From CAYWEP01 sp964608945 (GTDB lineage: Bacteria; Patescibacteriota; Microgenomatia; Levybacterales; UBA12049), in NCBI GenBank assembly GCA_964608945.1, contig CAZSQB010000022.1, forward strand, positions 1 to 13,861: a DNA stretch of 13,861 nt, given 5' to 3'. The translations under genes and the position numbers were made by a program. Under the pieces are notes generated by a model. That model ran no database searches and was not told where the DNA came from. It saw only the letters and a list, made by a program, of their open reading frames with translations. Of this stretch, positions 6,299 to 11,315 are shown one piece after another (positions within the stretch are counted from its first letter, which is position 1; each line of letters begins with the position of its first letter).

Positions 6299-6327
6299 AT
6301 AGTAGGGAAAAAATAGGTATAATGCAA
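6299..6327 (-). promoter_or_regulatory. Candidate promoter of pilB
   Basis: On the minus strand TTGCAT (6327-6322) and TACTAT (6304-6299) are 17 bases apart; matches to consensus are weak (3 and 4 of 6). The predicted RNA start falls at or next to the ATG at 6291, giving a leaderless message. It overlaps the -10 of the divergent holB promoter, so the two could compete. Confidence 0.35.
6318..6323 (+). promoter_or_regulatory. -10 element of holB
   Basis: A perfect TATAAT lies 9 bases before the holB ATG, placing the RNA start about 3 bases before the start codon. No good -35 is visible at the usual distance. The spacing matches that of gyrB and hppA here. Confidence 0.5.
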
Positions 6328-6332
6328 GGAAT

Positions 6333-7052
6333 ATGACGAGCTATATTATCGAAGGCAATACCGAGGAAAGACGAACAGAAAAGGCACGAAGAATCTGCGT
6401 TGATGCTGGAATCCACCCATTGGACACGACTATCTATTCTCTTGAGAAGTCGAGTGATTCGACTGCTGCAGCGCAGAGTAGTATTTCTATTGGCGTCTCT
6501 GAAATAAAAATACTCAAACAAAAACTATACCTTAAACCATTGCGTGGAACAACGAAAGCACTCGTCATACAAAACGCAGAACTGTTAACAGTTCCAGCGC
6601 AAAACGCACTGCTGAAGGTACTTGAAGAACCACCAAATAATACCTATATCATTCTATCGACAGAGCGGAAAGAGGCGCTCCTCCGAACAATTCTCTCACG
6701 GTGCAAAATGGTCACGCTTCCATCGGACGTTCCATACCTTGCAGACGATTCTGTATCTGAATTTGAGAGTATTATTCTTTCGTTATCCGATTTTACAATC
6801 GGGGAAAGCCTCAAGCAGGCAGAAGCTTTAAGCAAAAACAAGCAGCAAGCGATCGATTGGCTAGAAAAATCTATCCTTGCCGGAAGGGCTCTCCTTATCA
6901 ATGCTCTCTCTGAAAAAGAACCCAGTGAAAAAAGAACATATATTCTTCTTTTGAGAAAACTTGCTGATACACATGCTGTGCTGAAAACGACCAATGCAAA
7001 TGTCCGCCTGCAGCTTGAAACCATGTTCTTAACATTACGTAACAATACGTAA
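6333..7052 (+). CDS. holB: DNA polymerase III delta' subunit-like AAA protein, P-loop lost
   Basis: A 239-residue protein resembling the delta' subunit of the DNA polymerase III clamp loader, which helps load the sliding clamp. The strongest evidence is residues 75-129: ALVIQNAELLT in the Walker B position, LLKVLEEPPNN at 93-103, sensor 1 IILST at 106-110, and ILSRCKMVTL at 120-129 with the SRC arginine finger R123. The N-terminus has GNTEERRTEKA where a P-loop would lie, so no ATP-binding site is seen; E. coli delta' also does not bind ATP. The four-cysteine zinc module of many family members is absent (only C22 and C124). It is short compared with about 330 residues in E. coli, with a reduced collar domain. 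dnaX is unlikely because that protein needs a P-loop. Divergent from pilB and followed by gyrB in 63 bp. Confidence 0.75.
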   Translation: MTSYIIEGNTEERRTEKARRICVDAGIHPLDTTIYSLEKSSDSTAAAQSSISIGVSEIKILKQKLYLKPLRGTTKALVIQNAELLTVPAQNALLKVLEEPPNNTYIILSTERKEALLRTILSRCKMVTLPSDVPYLADDSVSEFESIILSLSDFTIGESLKQAEALSKNKQQAIDWLEKSILAGRALLINALSEKEPSEKRTYILLLRKLADTHAVLKTTNANVRLQLETMFLTLRNNT

Positions 7053-7053
7053 T
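7034..7053 (+). promoter_or_regulatory. Stem-loop over the holB stop codon
   Basis: A perfect 8-bp inverted repeat ATTACGTA (7034-7041) and TACGTAAT (7046-7053) with loop ACAA contains the holB TAA stop (7050-7052). It is AT-rich and no T-run follows, so it is not a standard intrinsic terminator. It may affect transcript ends or be incidental. Confidence 0.45.
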
Positions 7054-7078
7054 AATAGTTAACTAAACGCAAAAAGCA

Positions 7079-7107
7079 TTGTAAATAGTTGAGAAACTCT
7101 GTATAAT
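7079..7107 (+). promoter_or_regulatory. Promoter of gyrB
   Basis: TTGTAA (7079-7084, 4 of 6 matches), a 17-base spacer and a perfect TATAAT (7102-7107). The ATG is 9 bases beyond the -10, so the RNA should start about 2 bases before it. No ribosome-binding site fits, in line with leaderless translation. Confidence 0.65.
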
Positions 7108-7115
7108 AGTCAATA

Positions 7116-9089
7116 ATGGCGTCACAAAAACTTCCTAAATCCTCAGCCCCGAAAAGATCGGGGTCAGAATATTCAGCCCAACAAATCCAAGTCTTAGAAG
7201 GCCTTGAACCAGTGCGCAAACGCCCTGGTATGTACATCGGCTCGACCGATGCTATTGGCCTACATGAGTCATTGAGGGAAATTATCGACAACGCAGTAGA
7301 CGAGGCGCTGGCTGGATATGCAAAAAATGTCTGGATCTTCCTCAATAAAGATGGGTCAGCAACCGTCGCTGATGATGGCCGAGGCATCCCAGTTGACATT
7401 ATGCCGCAGTTTAAAAAGTCAGCGCTTGAAATCGTCATGACGAAGCTGCATGCTGGAGGAAAATTCGGCGGCTCTGCATACAAAATCTCAGGCGGCTTGC
7501 ATGGTGTTGGCTCATCAGTCGTGAATGCGCTTTCTGAGTGGCTCTGGGTTGAGGTAAAACGTGACGGCAAACTCCACAGACAAGAATACAAAATAGGCAA
7601 GCCAAAAACAGACGTCTCTGTCGTTACAGAGTCGTATGTATCAAACACAATTCCAAATCGAAAATCAGGTACCACAGTGACATTCCTTCCTGACAAAACG
7701 ATCTTCTCAACCGCTACGTTTGAGTTTGACACGATTAAAAAAGCGATTCGGGAACGAGCGTACTTGGTGCCAAAGCTTTATTTCCATTTGGTAGATCAAC
7801 GAGAAGAAGAAGTCAATGAGGTTAATTACTATTTTGAAGGCGGCATCCGCTCGCTCATCGAAAAAATCAATGAAAATAAAGAGCCACAACACAGCGTTAT
7901 CTACATCGAAAAGCACGAGGGAGATGTCGAGCTAGAAGTCGCAATTCAGTATAACAATACCTACACCGAGAACGTTGAATCGTATGTCAATGTCATAAAT
8001 ACTGTGAATGGTGGTACACATCTTACCGGTTTTCGCATGGCGTTAACGCGCGCAGTCAATGACTATGGCAAGCGAATCGGAAGCTTTAAAGAAGAAAACG
8101 ATGCAATTGTCGGAGACGATACGAGGGAAGGGCTCACTGCCGTTGTCTTTGTCAAAATGCCCCAGGACAGAATACAATTTGAGGGTCAAACCAAAGGAAG
8201 GCTGGGAAACTCTGAAATCCAACCCCTCGTCCAGCAGATAGTCAAAGAAGGCTTGTCAGTCTATTTTGAAGAAAATCCAGCTGACGCACGACGGATATTA
8301 GAAAAAGTATACCTCGCCGCAAGAGCGCGACTAGCTGCAAAAGCTGCAAAAGAAGCAATTATCCGAAAAGGAGCACTCGAAGGGTCAACACTCCCGGGAA
8401 AACTCGCCGATTGCCAGGAGAAAGACGCGAGTATATCAGAGCTGTATATTGTTGAGGGAGACTCTGCGGGGGGAAGCGCGAAGCAGGGACGGGACCGTAA
8501 ATTCCAGGCGATTCTGCCAATTGGAGGAAAAATTTTGAACACTGAACGGGCGCGATTGGATAAAATTATTGAACACGAGGAGTTAAAAAATTTGATCATT
8601 GCGCTAGGTATGGGAATAGGTGAGACAGTGAATTTTGAAAAGCTTCGCTATCACCGCGTCATCATTATGACTGATGCAGATGTAGATGGAGAACATATCG
8701 AAACCTTGATTTTGACCTTTTTCTATAGACATTTACCAGAGGTAATAAAACAAGGATATCTCTACGTCGCTATGCCCCCCCTGTACAAACTCCAACGAGG
8801 AAAAGATATTCGCTATGCGTATAACGATGAAGAAAAAGAAACAGTGCTTAAGGAAATGCGAAATGGCAACGCCAATATAGCAGTACAACGATATAAGGGT
8901 CTTGGAGAAATGAACCCTGAACAGCTTTGGGAAACGACAATGAATCCTGTAAATAGAATTTTAAAAAAAGTTGGTATTGAAGATGCAGAAGAAGCAGACG
9001 CTGTCTTTACGATGCTCATGGGCGACGAAGTCCCACCCCGAAAAGCATTTATCACGACAAATGCAATTACTGCAACGCTGGATATTTGA
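7116..9089 (+). CDS. gyrB: DNA gyrase subunit B
   Basis: A 657-residue GyrB, the ATPase and TOPRIM subunit of gyrase. The GHKL ATPase domain shows EIIDNAVDEAL (E55 general base, N59 for Mg), ADDGRGIP (D86, R89), the glycine-rich lid LHGVGSSVVNALS at 128-140 and QTK with K360. The TOPRIM domain has EGDSAGG with E447, and DADVDGEHI with D520, D522 and D524; the tail motif QRYKGLGEMNP is at 591-601. Length fits the short GyrB class without the insertion of enteric GyrB. DGEHI replaces the more usual DGAHI or DGSHI, next to but not within the metal site. ATG 7116 follows a good promoter closely. The subunit partner gyrA lies downstream, separated by hppA. The TGA stop pairs in a long hairpin. Confidence 0.98.
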   Translation: MASQKLPKSSAPKRSGSEYSAQQIQVLEGLEPVRKRPGMYIGSTDAIGLHESLREIIDNAVDEALAGYAKNVWIFLNKDGSATVADDGRGIPVDIMPQFKKSALEIVMTKLHAGGKFGGSAYKISGGLHGVGSSVVNALSEWLWVEVKRDGKLHRQEYKIGKPKTDVSVVTESYVSNTIPNRKSGTTVTFLPDKTIFSTATFEFDTIKKAIRERAYLVPKLYFHLVDQREEEVNEVNYYFEGGIRSLIEKINENKEPQHSVIYIEKHEGDVELEVAIQYNNTYTENVESYVNVINTVNGGTHLTGFRMALTRAVNDYGKRIGSFKEENDAIVGDDTREGLTAVVFVKMPQDRIQFEGQTKGRLGNSEIQPLVQQIVKEGLSVYFEENPADARRILEKVYLAARARLAAKAAKEAIIRKGALEGSTLPGKLADCQEKDASISELYIVEGDSAGGSAKQGRDRKFQAILPIGGKILNTERARLDKIIEHEELKNLIIALGMGIGETVNFEKLRYHRVIIMTDADVDGEHIETLILTFFYRHLPEVIKQGYLYVAMPPLYKLQRGKDIRYAYNDEEKETVLKEMRNGNANIAVQRYKGLGEMNPEQLWETTMNPVNRILKKVGIEDAEEADAVFTMLMGDEVPPRKAFITTNAITATLDI

Positions 9090-9206
9090 GTTTAGACACT
9101 AGAAGCTTGAAGCTGGATCTTGAGGTTTGAAATTAGAAGATAGAATCTACCCTCTATTCTCTAACGTCAAATTCTAACATCTAGTTTCTAGCGTCTAGCA
9201 TCAAAT
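9084..9206 (+). repeat. 123-nt fold-back hairpin of heptamer repeats at gyrB 3' end (array G)
   Basis: One long imperfect stem-loop fills most of the gyrB-hppA spacer. Pairing from outside: 9084-9089 with 9201-9206 (6 of 6, includes the gyrB TGA); 9093-9107 with 9183-9197 (14 of 15 counting G-U); a 7-nt bulge 9108-9114; 9115-9144 with 9153-9182 (25 of 30 counting G-U); loop 9145-9152. Both arms show a 7-bp period (for example CTAGAAG, CTTGAAG on the left; AGTTTCT, AGCGTCT on the right), and the bulge equals one unit. The hppA -35 box begins 4 bases beyond. Likely a transcript-end or insulating structure for gyrB, though no T-run follows. Confidence 0.75.
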
Positions 9207-9209
9207 TAC

Positions 9210-9238
9210 TTGAGTTTGATCTGAACCTATTATATAAT
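9210..9238 (+). promoter_or_regulatory. Promoter of hppA
   Basis: TTGAGT (9210-9215, 4 of 6 matches), a 17-base spacer and a perfect TATAAT (9233-9238). The predicted RNA start is about 5 bases before the ATG at 9250, again leaderless or nearly so. Sits just after the gyrB hairpin. Confidence 0.65.
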
Positions 9239-9249
9239 TCTGAGTATTC

Positions 9250-11286
9250 ATGAATTTATTTTTTTTATTGCATAACGCCTCTCTCCTTATCATAGGAGCG
9301 AGTATTCTATCCATTGTCTACGGACTATATTTAACTTCACGAGTCCTAAGCCACCCGCGGGGGGACGAGAAAATGAATGCAATAGCAGACGCAATCACAG
9401 AAGGAGCAGTCGCGTATATGAAGCGACAATACATGGTTGTCGCGCTCATCGGTGTTTTCATCTTCTTTGTATTGTACTTTGCCTTTGACCTTCTCGCTGC
9501 ACTTGGCTTTGCCATAGGCGCTCTCGCATCTGCTACTGCTGGGGTTATCGGCATGAGTGTTGCTGTACGGGCAAATATACGAACAGCCCAGGCTGCAAAA
9601 AGCGGGCTGAGTAAAGCATTTTCTCTTGCATTCTCAGGCGGTGCAGTGACAGGCCTCATGGTCGCAGGTTTGGCACTCCTTTCACTAGCTGTCTTTATCA
9701 TGATTAGTGATGTCGTTTTCCAAGCAGCGTCACTTAAGCCACTTGTTGCGTTAGGATTTGGGAGCTCACTTATCTCAGTATTTGCCAGACTTGGCGGCGG
9801 CATCTACACCAAAGGCGCTGACGTTGGAACAGATATGGTTGGAAAAATTGAGAAAGGGATTCCAGAGGATGATCCGCGAAACCCTGGTGTTATCGCTGAT
9901 TTGGTGGGCGACAACGTCGGCGATGACGCAGGCATGGCAGCTGACCTTTTTGAAACCTATGTCATAACAGCAGTTGCTGCAATCATTCTTGGTGATTTGT
10001 TGTTTCCTGGCAATAAAGCGGTACTCGTGTATCCAATGCTCATCGGTGCAGTTTCAATTGTCGCAAGCATCATTGGAACGTGGTTTGTCAAATTAAAAGG
10101 CAAATCAATCATGGCTGCGCTCTACATGGGTCTTGGTGCGGCAACGGCCCTTGCGCTCATCGGAATTTATTTTGTTACTATGGCCCTCTTCCCACAAGGC
10201 ATTGGGGAGATCTCCGCACTGAGCCTTTTTTATACTGGTGTTATCGGGCTTGTGATAACAATCGGCATGGTCGCAATTACTGAATATTTCACCTCCAAAA
10301 ATTTTAATCCGGTAAAAAGCATCGCCAATGCCTCAAGTACAGGGCACGGCACAAATGTCATTGCAGGTCTTGCTGTCTCTATGAAATCGACCCTCGCACC
10401 AATCCTTCTTATTTGCCTTGGTATTTTCCTTTCCCATAACTTTGCTGGATTATATGGCATTGCGATTGCCGCGATGAGCATGCTTTCGCTCACCGGCATT
10501 ATCGTTGCGATTGACGCATTTGGACCAATAACAGACAACGCAGGCGGCATCGCAGAAATGGCAGGACTTGATGAAAAGGTGCGAAAAATTACCGATCCCT
10601 TGGATGCAGTCGGCAATACAACAAAAGCTATCACAAAAGCCTATGCCATCGGCTCTGCAGGACTAGCAGCCCTTGTTCTTTTTGCGTCCTACACGCAAGA
10701 GCTGAGTGCAGGAAGTAGCGGATTATCATTGACATTTTCTTTGTCTGACCCACGCGTGTTGATCGGTCTTTTCTTAGGCGGTGCGTTGCCATACTTTTTT
10801 GCAAGCCTCGCAATGGAAGCAGTTGGAAAAGCAAGTGTCGCCGTTGTCAATGAAGTAAGAAGGCAATTTAAAGAAATAAAAGGCATTATGGAGGGGAAAG
10901 CCAAACCCGAGTACGGACGCGCCGTCGACATCGTCACCAAAGCGGCAATTCGTGAGATGATTCTTCCAACGCTTATTACTGTTGCAGCGCCAATCTTGGT
11001 TGGTTTTATACTCGGACCAATAGCACTCGGGGGAATGCTCGTTGGATCAATTATCACTGGCCTCTTTATCGCTATTTCCATGACCACTGGTGGCGCGGCG
11101 TGGGACAATGCGAAAAAATATATTGAACAAGGATTTTTAGGCGGAAAGGGCAGTTTTGCGCATCAAGCAGCAGTCACAGGGGACACGGTCGGTGACCCGT
11201 ATAAGGATACTGCTGGACCTGCGATTAACCCAATGATAAAAGTAATAAACATCGTTGCACTCTTGATTGCACCTTTTCTGATATAA
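9250..11286 (+). CDS. hppA: Membrane-bound proton-translocating pyrophosphatase, K+-independent type
   Basis: A 678-residue integral membrane pyrophosphatase that couples hydrolysis of inorganic pyrophosphate to ion pumping, or makes pyrophosphate in reverse. About 16 hydrophobic helices are visible. The substrate-binding core is present: GGGIYTKGADVGTDMVGK (183-200), then EDDPRNP (206-212), DLVGDNVGDDAGMAADLFE (217-235), FGPITDNAGG (424-433), and the C-terminal DNAKKYIE (619-626) and GDTVGDPYKDTAGP (644-657). The subclass-marking segment reads GNTTKAITKAYAIGSA, with Lys at 459 and Thr at 462; this Lys/Thr pair is the known mark of K+-independent H+-pumping enzymes. The start follows a promoter closely, and the first helix begins at once. 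Length is within the family range. It separates gyrB from gyrA, and its stop codon overlaps the gyrA -10 box. H+ as the pumped ion is inferred from subclass. Confidence 0.97.
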   Translation: MNLFFLLHNASLLIIGASILSIVYGLYLTSRVLSHPRGDEKMNAIADAITEGAVAYMKRQYMVVALIGVFIFFVLYFAFDLLAALGFAIGALASATAGVIGMSVAVRANIRTAQAAKSGLSKAFSLAFSGGAVTGLMVAGLALLSLAVFIMISDVVFQAASLKPLVALGFGSSLISVFARLGGGIYTKGADVGTDMVGKIEKGIPEDDPRNPGVIADLVGDNVGDDAGMAADLFETYVITAVAAIILGDLLFPGNKAVLVYPMLIGAVSIVASIIGTWFVKLKGKSIMAALYMGLGAATALALIGIYFVTMALFPQGIGEISALSLFYTGVIGLVITIGMVAITEYFTSKNFNPVKSIANASSTGHGTNVIAGLAVSMKSTLAPILLICLGIFLSHNFAGLYGIAIAAMSMLSLTGIIVAIDAFGPITDNAGGIAEMAGLDEKVRKITDPLDAVGNTTKAITKAYAIGSAGLAALVLFASYTQELSAGSSGLSLTFSLSDPRVLIGLFLGGALPYFFASLAMEAVGKASVAVVNEVRRQFKEIKGIMEGKAKPEYGRAVDIVTKAAIREMILPTLITVAAPILVGFILGPIALGGMLVGSIITGLFIAISMTTGGAAWDNAKKYIEQGFLGGKGSFAHQAAVTGDTVGDPYKDTAGPAINPMIKVINIVALLIAPFLI

Positions 11287-11287
11287 T
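11279..11287 (+). promoter_or_regulatory. Extended -10 promoter of gyrA
   Basis: TGATATAAT (11279-11287) is a perfect extended -10 motif (TGN plus TATAAT) overlapping the hppA stop codon TAA at 11284-11286. No -35 at proper spacing is evident. The predicted leader is about 22 bases and contains no Shine-Dalgarno sequence. Confidence 0.55.
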
Positions 11288-11315
11288 CGTTACCTTCTTT
11301 TAGAAAAAAGCGCGT

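Noticed and set aside
4516..6327. PilB starting at TTG 6327
   Set aside because: Non-ATG codon in a promoter-like region without a ribosome-binding site; ATG at 6291 has better context.
7034..7060. Another heptamer array at the end of holB
   Set aside because: TACGTAA occurs twice but 10 bases apart, so the 7-bp register is not kept.
6644..7732. Long 362-codon open frame on the minus strand
   Set aside because: It lies opposite holB and gyrB, both supported by conserved motifs, and its translation shows no recognisable domain. It is an antisense shadow.
9084..9206. Classical intrinsic terminator or tRNA
   Set aside because: No GC-rich stem followed by a T-run, and no cloverleaf or CCA end. 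It is an imperfect long hairpin of repeats.
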